Source: an uncultured Collinsella sp.
GTDB lineage: Bacteria; Actinomycetota; Coriobacteriia; Coriobacteriales; Coriobacteriaceae
NCBI GenBank assembly: GCA_900554455.1
Contig: USHT01000005.1
Location: 1-15,400, forward strand
Reading direction: 5' to 3'
Length of the DNA: 15,400 nucleotides
Each line of letters starts with the position of its first letter. Position 1 is the stretch's first letter. This document shows, piece by piece, positions 6,714-13,070 of the stretch. The notes beneath the pieces are model-generated. The model did not search any database. It was given only the letters and a program-made list of their open reading frames with translations, and was not told the origin of the DNA. The position numbers and the translations under genes were made by a program.

Positions 6714-7615
6714 AGGACAAGCGCCGCCACGTTATTGTTGAAGTTACCGAGCGCGACGTCATCATCGCCGTAATGGCCGACCCATTGACATAGGTTGGTG
6801 TAACAGCCCCACAGATTGGCATACTGCTGATACCACTTTGACCGGGGCGAGAATGTCTGACGACCGAACTCGGCTCGAATGACAAACATCTCCCCGACCA
6901 GGCTGTCGCACGGCCTGGGATCTCCCGTAGAGTTATAGGTCGAGACCACGTCATTGGCACGAGAAACATAGCCGTCGAGCATGTTGTACTTGGTCAGAAG
7001 CCAACTGTGAATGCTCTCTTCCTCAGCAGCGGAAAGGCCACCGGAGTTTGTATCGTTGTCAGTGTTGCCGCCCGTCGAGCCGCCGTTTCCAGACCCTCCG
7101 GTAGAGGAACCCGACCCAGAGCCGCCGCCCGAACTCGATGAATCCGAGCCGGAGCCAGAAGTATCCGAGCTACCGGGCTTTCCGGACTGCTGGGCGTCCT
7201 GCTCCTTCTGCTGCTCGACCTTATTCACCGTTGCCGCCACGCTATTGTTGGACAACCGATCGATGATCTTGGTGTTGGTGAGCACGATGGTTTTGCCATT
7301 GGCAAGCGTGACTTCGTTGTCCGGGGCCTCGGCGCCGTCCGCATCGTCGGTGCCAAACACAATATGCGCGACCACACTTGCCCAAGCATATCCAGTCGTG
7401 GTGCCCAGATCACTTTTGACCTCATGCTCCACGCGCGGTTCGCGTGCGGCATGCGCCTGCATCATGGACGGCACGGTCATGCCATAGGCAGAAACGCCAG
7501 CTATGACCAGCACCAGCGAGCACGATAGCAGTGCGTACGCCCGCGGCGCCAAGCCCAGTCGGCGTCGCATGCGCACCGTGGCGCCGCGCTTTGTCTGAGT
7601 GCCACCGGGCCGCAT
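6710..7615 (-). CDS. Membrane-anchored or secreted protein with Ser/Gly linker, first gene of kinase operon
   Basis: A 301-residue protein I do not recognise. A basic N-terminus (residues 1-25, several Arg and Lys) precedes one hydrophobic helix (about 26-48), which acts as a signal anchor or uncleaved signal sequence. An extracellular segment with NGKTIVLTNTKIIDRLSNN follows. Then come a charged Gln/Glu stretch, a low-complexity Ser/Gly/Asn linker (about 144-193), and a compact C-terminal domain (about 195-301) with Cys236, Cys271 and Cys276 and many aromatic residues. ATG 7615 is chosen because GGAGGAG lies 7 bases before it; the open frame reaches 31 codons further without a ribosome binding site. 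Its stop overlaps the kinase start (ATGA). The architecture and coupling suggest an external sensor or a kinase substrate, but this is inference. Confidence 0.8.
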   Translation of the reverse strand: MRPGGTQTKRGATVRMRRRLGLAPRAYALLSCSLVLVIAGVSAYGMTVPSMMQAHAAREPRVEHEVKSDLGTTTGYAWASVVAHIVFGTDDADGAEAPDNEVTLANGKTIVLTNTKIIDRLSNNSVAATVNKVEQQKEQDAQQSGKPGSSDTSGSGSDSSSSGGGSGSGSSTGGSGNGGSTGGNTDNDTNSGGLSAAEEESIHSWLLTKYNMLDGYVSRANDVVSTYNSTGDPRPCDSLVGEMFVIRAEFGRQTFSPRSKWYQQYANLWGCYTNLCQWVGHYGDDDVALGNFNNNVAALVL

Positions 7616-7630
7616 GCGTTCTCCTCCAAG

Positions 7631-7656
7631 AAAAACACGCCGCTCAGAAGCGGCGT
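7631..7656 (-). terminator. Intrinsic terminator/attenuator in the kinase-operon leader
   Basis: On the minus strand ACGCCGCT (7649-7656) pairs with AGCGGCGT (7637-7644) around a 4-base loop and is followed by GTTTTT. The ribosome binding site GGAGGAG of the operon's first gene begins three bases after the T-tract. A hairpin in this position would stop leader transcripts just before the gene, or hide or expose the ribosome binding site. It lies downstream of the candidate promoter, so it looks like an attenuator rather than a terminator of recR. Confidence 0.65.
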
Positions 7657-7677
7657 ATTCATTCGAATCCATATTTG

Positions 7678-7686
7678 AGTGTATCA
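7678..7686 (-). promoter_or_regulatory. Candidate extended -10 promoter for the kinase operon
   Basis: The minus strand has TGATACACT, that is, TG-N-TACACT, an extended -10 element. No good -35 is seen; TTGCGC lies 19 bases upstream. Initiation about 7 bases downstream would give a leader of about 55 bases containing the hairpin. Confidence 0.4.
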
Positions 7687-7769
7687 GCGAACCCAAAAGG
7701 TTGCGCAACGAATGAGCAAATTAAGGATGCGAGCGGAAGCATCCATGCGATAAGCGGATACGAAGCATC

Positions 7770-7831
7770 TTTGTTGCACAACAAACTCACAGTCGCACGG
7801 GGAAATTATGACTACCCCGTGCGACTGTGAG
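7770..7831 (-). terminator. recR terminator with 17-bp perfect stem and second palindrome
   Basis: CTCACAGTCGCACGGGG (7786-7802) and its exact complement (7815-7831) enclose a 12-base loop. Read on the minus strand the stem is followed by TTTGTTG, which starts a second palindrome TTTGTTG-TG-CAACAAA (7785-7770). It lies about 30 bases beyond the recR stop. The U-tract is imperfect, but the position and stem strength make a terminator the best reading. Confidence 0.7.
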
Positions 7832-7861
7832 GAAAACATACGGCAGGAGCAGGCTCGCCAC

Positions 7862-8458
7862 CTAAATCGCGCGACGGGCCTCGATGGCGCGGCCAAGCGT
7901 AAGCTCGTCGGCATACTCCAAGTCGCCGCCCACGGGAAGGCCGCTTGCCAGACGCGACACCTCGACGCCCAACGGCTTGATGGTACGGGCCAGATAGCTC
8001 GCCGTGGTCTCGCCCTCAATATTGGGGTTGGTGGCGATGATGACCTCGTGGATGTCCTCGTGGCCCAAGCGTGCCAGCAGCTCTCGAATGTGCAGCTGCT
8101 CGGGGCCAATCTTGTCCATGGGACTGATCACGCCGCCCAATACGTGGTAGAGGCCGTGGTAGCTGCCCGTGCGCTCAATCGCCTGGACATCGCGCGGCTC
8201 GCCCACCACGCAAATGCGAGTGGTATCGCGCATCGGGTCCTGGCAGATGGAGCACTCGTCGGCCGTGGCGTAGTTAAAGCAGCGGCTGCAAAAGTGGACC
8301 TCCTGCTTGACCTCCAGGATGGCCTCGGCCAGGCGGCGGGCCTCCTCGGCATCGGCCTCGAGCAGGTAATAGGCGATGCGCTGGGCCGACTTGGGACCAA
8401 TACCCGGCAGACGACCCAGCTCATCGAGCAGTTTTTGCAGACTATGGTTGGCGCTCAT
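7862..8458 (-). CDS. recR: Recombination mediator protein RecR
   Basis: A 198-residue protein, the normal RecR length. It loads RecA with RecF and RecO at gapped or stalled replication sites in the cytoplasm. The N-terminal helix-hairpin-helix [13 protein letters not shown] is at 17-29. The zinc finger is Cys57, Cys60, Cys69, Cys72 (FCSRC and CSIC). The Toprim domain follows from about 80, with [14 protein letters not shown] and the [15 protein letters not shown] region, and the C-terminal Walker-like segment closes the protein. The ATG at 8458 is 13 bases after the ybaB stop. No clear Shine-Dalgarno is visible before it, so coupling to ybaB is likely. The strong hairpin at 7786-7831 ends the transcript. 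Confidence 0.97.
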   Translation of the reverse strand: MSANHSLQKLLDELGRLPGIGPKSAQRIAYYLLEADAEEARRLAEAILEVKQEVHFCSRCFNYATADECSICQDPMRDTTRICVVGEPRDVQAIERTGSYHGLYHVLGGVISPMDKIGPEQLHIRELLARLGHEDIHEVIIATNPNIEGETTASYLARTIKPLGVEVSRLASGLPVGGDLEYADELTLGRAIEARRAI

Positions 8459-8471
8459 ATATATGCGTGTC

Positions 8472-8792
8472 TTAGAACGGCATGCCCGGGATGTTGAGGC
8501 CGCCGGTGATGGCGCCCATCTGCTTGTTGGCGAGCTCGTTGACGCCGCGGACGGCCTCGTTGACAGCAGCCATGATCATGTCCTGCAGCATATCGACGTC
8601 CTCGGGATCGAGGGCATCGGGATCGATGGTGAGGTTGACGAGCTCCATCTCGCCGTTAACGGTCACCTTGACCATGCCGCCGCCGGCAGAGGCGTCGACG
8701 GTCTGGGACTTGAGGTTCTCCTGCGCGGCGGCAAGCTGCTCCTGCATCTTGCGAGCCTGCTTCATCATCTGCTGCATGTTCATACCGGCCAT
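8472..8792 (-). CDS. ybaB: YbaB/EbfC-family nucleoid-associated protein
   Basis: A 106-residue small DNA-binding protein of the YbaB/EbfC family, a dimer with a tweezer-like fold. The N-terminal coiled helix, rich in Met and Gln ([20 protein letters not shown]), leads into [20 protein letters not shown] (about 41-62) and a C-terminal helix with [14 protein letters not shown]. The start is set by an AAAGGAG ribosome binding site 5 bases upstream of the ATG. It sits directly before recR, the conserved arrangement. In many bacteria dnaX precedes it; here dnaX is on the same strand but about 835 bases away. Confidence 0.95.
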   Translation of the reverse strand: MAGMNMQQMMKQARKMQEQLAAAQENLKSQTVDASAGGGMVKVTVNGEMELVNLTIDPDALDPEDVDMLQDMIMAAVNEAVRGVNELANKQMGAITGGLNIPGMPF

Positions 8793-8867
8793 AATGGCTC
8801 CTTTACGTGCGGCCGCGCAACGAGCTGCAAGGGCAGCCGGGGCGCGGCGGGACTTTCAAACTCAAAA

Positions 8868-8876
8868 ATCGTACCA
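8868..8876 (-). promoter_or_regulatory. Candidate extended -10 promoter for ybaB-recR
   Basis: The minus strand reads TGGTACGAT, a TG-N extended -10, about 75 bases before the ybaB start. No convincing -35 hexamer is seen at the usual spacing. Confidence 0.35.
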
Positions 8877-8954
8877 CGGCGCGCGGCCAGCGAGCGGGGC
8901 AGACGTGTTACCTCAGTCGATATACATGTCCTCCAGCGCAGGCCGCGCCTAAAG

Positions 8955-8989
8955 ATTATGCAAGGTCAAATAATTCGCATCTGCATAAT
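8955..8989. repeat. Inverted repeat ATTATGCA/TGCATAAT
   Basis: Perfect 8-bp arms (8955-8962 and 8982-8989) around a 19-base AT-rich spacer, at the point where composition changes. It could be an operator or the footprint of a past insertion. Confidence 0.4.
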
Positions 8990-9092
8990 ATTGAAAGCTA
9001 AATCTTGTAGAGCCGGAATCCGACATTTAATGCGTACCACTAAATGGCTAAATGCCGAGCCACTACTCGAGGCGGCGCTCATGACGGCGGGG

Positions 9093-9098
9093 TATAAT
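9093..9098 (+). promoter_or_regulatory. Candidate -10 box for the small membrane protein gene
   Basis: TATAAT lies 35 bases before the ATG at 9133. No TTGACA-like -35 is seen at 17 bases. ATTGC and GCAAT flank 8 bases just downstream (about 9102-9119) and could be a small operator. Confidence 0.4.
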
Positions 9099-9132
9099 TT
9101 GATTGCCATAGATAGCAATTTGGAGGTGCCCC

Positions 9133-9606
9133 ATGAATGCCCCCGACGTGCTCCAAAACATCCGCTCAAAACACCCCGTTATGTATGTGGTTCTCTATCT
9201 CTTTGTCGGCTGGGCATTGCTGGTTGTCATCACCCATGCTATATCCTTTGGAGCAGAACTGCTAATAGCCAGCTCGGGCCAGCCCGTCGTCAAATGGGAA
9301 GCGACCGATGAGTGCACCGACGGAACCCGAACCGTTTACTACAACAGCCCATCCCTCTACCAAGAGTTCAAGGTCAAGATAAAGAACTCCAAGATTGTCG
9401 ATGCCGAACTAGGCGTTTTCTCGACAATCGGAGCAACCGTCAGCGCCGAGCAAGTCGAGTACACGGACAGCCATGCAACGTATCGTATCGACCTCAGCAT
9501 CCTAGGCCGACCGTCACGTACCTGTCTACTCGAATGCGATATACGCGGCACCACATTACACATGTCCGAAATACAGATGCGCCCGGACAAAGAGATCTCT
9601 TCTTGA
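9133..9606 (+). CDS. Small single-pass membrane protein of unknown function
   Basis: A 157-residue protein I do not recognise. A short N-terminal segment with basic residues (RSKHP, 11-15) precedes one hydrophobic helix (about 17-40). About 115 residues of predicted extracytoplasmic, strand-rich sequence follow (KVKIKNSKIVDAELGVFSTI and TYRIDLSILGRPSRTCLLEC), with no catalytic motif. A good ribosome binding site, GGAGGTG, sits 5 bases before the ATG, which fixes the start. The gene is on the strand opposite to dnaX, ybaB and recR, ends 21 bases before the dnaX stop, and splits that conserved cluster. Its DNA is less GC-rich than its neighbours, which suggests later acquisition. The fold resembles small 'DUF' lipoprotein-like domains only in general features. 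Confidence 0.75.
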   Translation: MNAPDVLQNIRSKHPVMYVVLYLFVGWALLVVITHAISFGAELLIASSGQPVVKWEATDECTDGTRTVYYNSPSLYQEFKVKIKNSKIVDAELGVFSTIGATVSAEQVEYTDSHATYRIDLSILGRPSRTCLLECDIRGTTLHMSEIQMRPDKEISS

Positions 9607-9627
9607 GCAGTATGCCCGCCAACTCGG

Positions 9628-12093
9628 TTACTCCACCGGTTTGAAGATGGTGGCTTGGCCGAAGACGCTGCGGATGAGAGCCTTGGCCTCGTCCTCGGTC
9701 TGCGGGATGCTCGGGGCTGCGCCTTGATGGCCGAAGGGGCTGCCCGCGCCGGGGTTGGACTCCCAGGGAGCTGCAGGAGCGACCTCCTCTTTGGGGGCAG
9801 TTGCAGCGGGCTTGGGCGCGGACGCCGCACCCGGCACGTCGAACGGGGGCAAATCGTCCCCACCGGCATCGGCAGCAAAACCGCCGACCATGGCATCGTC
9901 GTAGGGAACCTGCTCGGATTCCCACGGAGCGGACTGCGCAGACGGCTGAGCCTTGGGAGCGGCAGAGCGCTCGGGCGCACGGGGCGCTGGCTCGGTCGGG
10001 AGCTTGCCCGTGGCAGGAGCGCCGGCAGGGTTGTCGGAGCGCAGCCAGGGGGCCTTAGCCAGGTCGGATGACTTAGACGCAGGCGCGGCGGCGGGCTTGG
10101 GCGCGGGAGCCGGAGCAGCAGATTTGGGCGTGGCGGGCTTAGGCGCCGACGGGGTCGGTGCCATCACCGGCGTCGCTTGCTGCTGCGGAGCGCTGGCGCT
10201 CGAGGATACAGGGGCCGCCGAGGACACGGGTTGCGGGTCCGCAGATGCCGCAGCCCGTGCAGATGGAGAATGCTCCTCATGTTGAGGAGCCGGCGTGCCA
10301 CCTCCATCCAGGACGTAGTCGACGGTGCGACGACCGAAGACCGCGCAGACCGTCGGCAGGACCACCGATTGCGTGTCGGCGCGACCGAGCATCTTGATGG
10401 CAAAGGTCGAGCCCGCGGGGAACGAGACCGTGAGCTTGGAGCCGTCGTCGGCCGTGGCGCGGGCGTTGAGCAAAAGGCCTGCATAGGAAGCCTGACGAGC
10501 CTTGACGCGCTCGACGACCTCGGCCCATTTGCGCTGGAGCTCGCCGGCGTCCTCGACCGCGGGGGTCTCGGCAGCACCGGCAGTGGCAACCTGGGCGGCG
10601 TTGTTGGGCCTGGACACCGGCACGGTCGATGCAGCGGGCGCGGGAGCCGGAGCCTCAACGGGTTGAGGTGCAGGCGTTACAGGTTTGGGCGCGGGAGCCG
10701 GAGCCGCGGACTTGGGCGCAGACTGGGCAGCCGGAACAGCAGCGCCGCGGTCCCAAGGCATGCCGCCCTGATGCGCGGACGTAGCAGCGGGGGCGGCGGT
10801 CGCCGCAGGAGTAGCAGCTCGGGCACCCGAAATCAGCGTCGGCTGCTGGACAGCAGGTGCGGATGCTGCAGGCGCACTCGCTTGAGCAGCTGCCACGCTC
10901 GCCGGAACGGCGGCGTTGGCAACCATGGCCTCCAAGCGAGCCACGCGCTCAGCCAAAGCCTCAATCGTTAAATCGGCCTCGGGACGCGCCAGGCGGGTGC
11001 AGGCGATCTCGAGCACCAGGCGCACGTCGCTCGCACCCCTCATCTCCAGTGCGGCATCGTCGAGCACCGTCAGCACGCGAGCCAAACGATCGGCAGGATG
11101 CTCGCCAAAGGCAGCGACCTCGGCTGCAAGCGCCTCGGCCTGCTCGGCACCGCCCTCAAACAACTCGGCACGGGCACCGGCAACGCAAGCAACGTACACG
11201 TCACGCACATGCGCCACCAGGTCGCGCGTCAGCTCCAGCAGGTCATTGCCCTCCTCGACCTGCGCACGGATCAGTCCATAGAGCTCGGCAACATCGCGAT
11301 CGGCAATGGCGCGGGAAAACTCGCCCAGAATCTGGTCCGAAACCTCGCCCAAAAGCGAGCGGGCGTCGTCCGCATGCACAGAACCGTTGCCAAAGACGCT
11401 CAGCTGCTCCAGCGTGGAAAGCGCGTCGCGCATACCGCCCTTGGCATGGCGCGCCACAATGGCGAGTGCCTCGTCGTCGTAATCGAAGCCCTCCTGCTCG
11501 CACACGTAAGACAGGCGATGCTCGATATCCTCGTTGCCGATGCGGTGGAAATCGAAGCGCTGGCAGCGTGAGAGAATGGTCTCCAGAATCTTTTGCGGGT
11601 CGGTGGTGCACAGCACAAAGATCACGTGCGCCGGCGGCTCCTCGAGCGTCTTGAGCAGCGCGTTAAACGCCGCCGTTGTGAGCATGTGGACCTCGTCGAT
11701 GATATAAATCTTGTACTTGCCGCGCACCGGGGCAAAGTTGACGGAGTTGATGATTTCCTCGCGCACGTTGTCCACGCCGGTACGGCTTGCGGCATCGAGC
11801 TCGTAGACATCCGGGTGGTTGCCCTCGGCGATGAGCCCGCACTCCTCGCAAGTACCGTCGGGCATGCAGCCGCTTGCACCCTCGGCGCGCGCCGCCTCGG
11901 CATTGCGACACAGCAGCGCCTTGGCCAGAATGCGCGCCATGGTGGTCTTGCCCGTGCCGCGCGGTCCGCAGAACAGGTAGGCGTGGGACAGGCGCCCCTC
12001 GGTGATGGCGTGCTCGAGCGTCGAGACGATATGCTGCTGGCCCACCACGGAGTCGAAGGTGAGCGGGCGATACTTTCGGTACAACGATTCCAT
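9628..12093 (-). CDS. dnaX: DNA polymerase III subunit gamma/tau
   Basis: An 821-residue clamp-loader subunit, longer than the roughly 550-650 residues usual for DnaX. The AAA+ domain has Walker A GPRGTGKT (43-50), a zinc site Cys62, Cys76, Cys82, Cys85, Walker B IIDEVH (131-136), the sensor region LCTTDP and the SRC motif LSRCQRF (174-180). Domain III follows to about residue 400. The rest is Ala/Pro-rich low complexity with near-repeats of the type PKSAAPAPAPKP; it contains a conserved island (about 505-590, ELQRKWAEVVERVKARQ onward), the usual tau polymerase-binding type region. ATG 12093 is preferred because of GGGGGAG 6 bases upstream and because MESLYRKYRP is the family's usual N-terminus; 37 extra in-frame codons upstream have none of this. 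No A-run slippery site for gamma production was seen. Confidence 0.95.
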   Translation of the reverse strand: MESLYRKYRPLTFDSVVGQQHIVSTLEHAITEGRLSHAYLFCGPRGTGKTTMARILAKALLCRNAEAARAEGASGCMPDGTCEECGLIAEGNHPDVYELDAASRTGVDNVREEIINSVNFAPVRGKYKIYIIDEVHMLTTAAFNALLKTLEEPPAHVIFVLCTTDPQKILETILSRCQRFDFHRIGNEDIEHRLSYVCEQEGFDYDDEALAIVARHAKGGMRDALSTLEQLSVFGNGSVHADDARSLLGEVSDQILGEFSRAIADRDVAELYGLIRAQVEEGNDLLELTRDLVAHVRDVYVACVAGARAELFEGGAEQAEALAAEVAAFGEHPADRLARVLTVLDDAALEMRGASDVRLVLEIACTRLARPEADLTIEALAERVARLEAMVANAAVPASVAAAQASAPAASAPAVQQPTLISGARAATPAATAAPAATSAHQGGMPWDRGAAVPAAQSAPKSAAPAPAPKPVTPAPQPVEAPAPAPAASTVPVSRPNNAAQVATAGAAETPAVEDAGELQRKWAEVVERVKARQASYAGLLLNARATADDGSKLTVSFPAGSTFAIKMLGRADTQSVVLPTVCAVFGRRTVDYVLDGGGTPAPQHEEHSPSARAAASADPQPVSSAAPVSSSASAPQQQATPVMAPTPSAPKPATPKSAAPAPAPKPAAAPASKSSDLAKAPWLRSDNPAGAPATGKLPTEPAPRAPERSAAPKAQPSAQSAPWESEQVPYDDAMVGGFAADAGGDDLPPFDVPGAASAPKPAATAPKEEVAPAAPWESNPGAGSPFGHQGAAPSIPQTEDEAKALIRSVFGQATIFKPVE

Positions 12094-12209
12094 GGGTGCT
12101 CCCCCGGGTATACTGAGTCTTGTTGCCGTGGCGGCCATGCGGTCGCACGGCATACTGCATTCCATAATAACCCGTACGGCAAGCCCGCCGCGATAGGAGT
12201 CCAAAGAGC
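12094..12209. promoter_or_regulatory. Divergent promoter region dnaX / YcxB-like gene
   Basis: This 116-base gap must hold both start signals. Plus-strand candidates for the YcxB-like gene include TATACT (12109-12114) and CATAAT (12163-12168). A minus-strand TATTAT-like -10 for dnaX lies around 12162-12172. None has a good -35, so I do not choose between them. Confidence 0.35.
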
Positions 12210-12926
12210 ATGGCAGACGCAGAGAGCAACCTCGTTCCCTCCGAAGCAGCCGACCAGGTCGAGGTCGCGCTCGAGAAGCAGGCCGCAGCCGACGACGGCA
12301 TCCTGTACCTCAACGAGTACCAGTACGAAAACGACCTGGTCACCGACTTCGCCCGCCTGGTCGCCTCGCCCAGGCGTCGCGGCTCGCTGTATGTCGCCGC
12401 GGCAATTGCCGCGCTCATCGGCATCGGCATGCTGGTGGCCGGCGGCAACTGGATCAAGTTTGGCGTCGTGCTGATCATATTCGGCGCCTTTTTGGCCTGG
12501 TGGAGCAAAAACCTGCACCACACGCTCGCCCGCGACTTTATCGACGCCGTCGAGGCCGACGAGTCCATGGGTGGCCGCTATCGCCGCGTCGCCGCCAACG
12601 AGGACGGCCTGATGGTTTGGGGCAAGAGCGGCAAGTCGCAGTTCTTCCCGTTTGACAAGCTCGACCACGTACTCGACGGCGAGCGCATCTTTGTGGCCAT
12701 GTTCGCCGACCAGGGCGTGACGATCCCCAAGGACACCTTCGTCCGTGGCGATGCCGAGCAGTTCGGTCCCTTCCTCAAGGCCCGCATCAACAAAAAACTC
12801 CGCATCGAGACCAAGAAGAAGAAAATGAAGGCAGAAAAGGCCGCCGTCGAGGCCAAGCAGGGCGACAAGCCCCAGGAGACCAAGGGCAAGCAGCGCAAGC
12901 AGAAGAAGAACAAGAAGAAGCGCTAA
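12210..12926 (+). CDS. YcxB-like two-helix membrane protein with Lys-rich tail
   Basis: A 238-residue protein. An acidic N-terminus (1-50) precedes two membrane helices (about 59-79 and 81-98). A cytosolic domain of about 100 residues resembles the YcxB-like family C-terminal fold: RYRRVAANEDGLMVWGKSGK, then FFPFDKLDHVLDGERIFVAMF and a conserved DTFVRGD segment. The last 35 residues are almost all Lys, Gln, Glu and Ala, ending KKNKKKR, and may touch nucleic acid or the membrane surface. The function of this family is unknown. The ribosome binding site AGGAG lies about 10 bases before the ATG. It is transcribed away from dnaX and towards the kinase gene; no clear terminator separates it from that gene. 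Confidence 0.8.
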   Translation: MADAESNLVPSEAADQVEVALEKQAAADDGILYLNEYQYENDLVTDFARLVASPRRRGSLYVAAAIAALIGIGMLVAGGNWIKFGVVLIIFGAFLAWWSKNLHHTLARDFIDAVEADESMGGRYRRVAANEDGLMVWGKSGKSQFFPFDKLDHVLDGERIFVAMFADQGVTIPKDTFVRGDAEQFGPFLKARINKKLRIETKKKKMKAEKAAVEAKQGDKPQETKGKQRKQKKNKKKR

Positions 12927-12981
12927 GGCCAAGCCAGACAGGCAGCCTCGCATCCCGCTATCCTCCCCATGCACCCGAGCG

Positions 12982-12990
12982 TGCTACACT
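12982..12990 (+). promoter_or_regulatory. Candidate extended -10 promoter for second kinase
   Basis: TGCTACACT, that is, TG-N-TACACT, lies 80 bases before the ATG at 13071. The same TG-N-TACACT form precedes the other kinase operon. The -35 is not recognisable. Confidence 0.45.
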
Positions 12991-13070
12991 AGCAGCATTT
13001 ATGCCACCGCGAACGGCTCGGCTCCGCGCCCGCCACTCGCAAACGAACTTTAAACGCACGAGGGTTGGCC

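Larger units (their letters stand above)
8793..9132. other. Intergenic region between ybaB and the small membrane protein gene
   Basis: This 340-base stretch has no gene I can support. It is GC-rich near ybaB and turns AT-rich from about 8950. It holds a candidate minus-strand promoter (8868-8876), an 8-bp inverted repeat (8955-8989), and a plus-strand -10 (TATAAT, 9093-9098). Confidence 0.6.

Noticed and set aside
8930..8960. Four-codon mini-ORF (MYID) preceded by GGAGG on the minus strand
   Set aside because: Spacing to the ATG is too short and nothing indicates leader-peptide control.
9628..12093. Programmed frameshift producing gamma from dnaX
   Set aside because: No A AAA AAG-type slippery run was found in the region where it would be expected.
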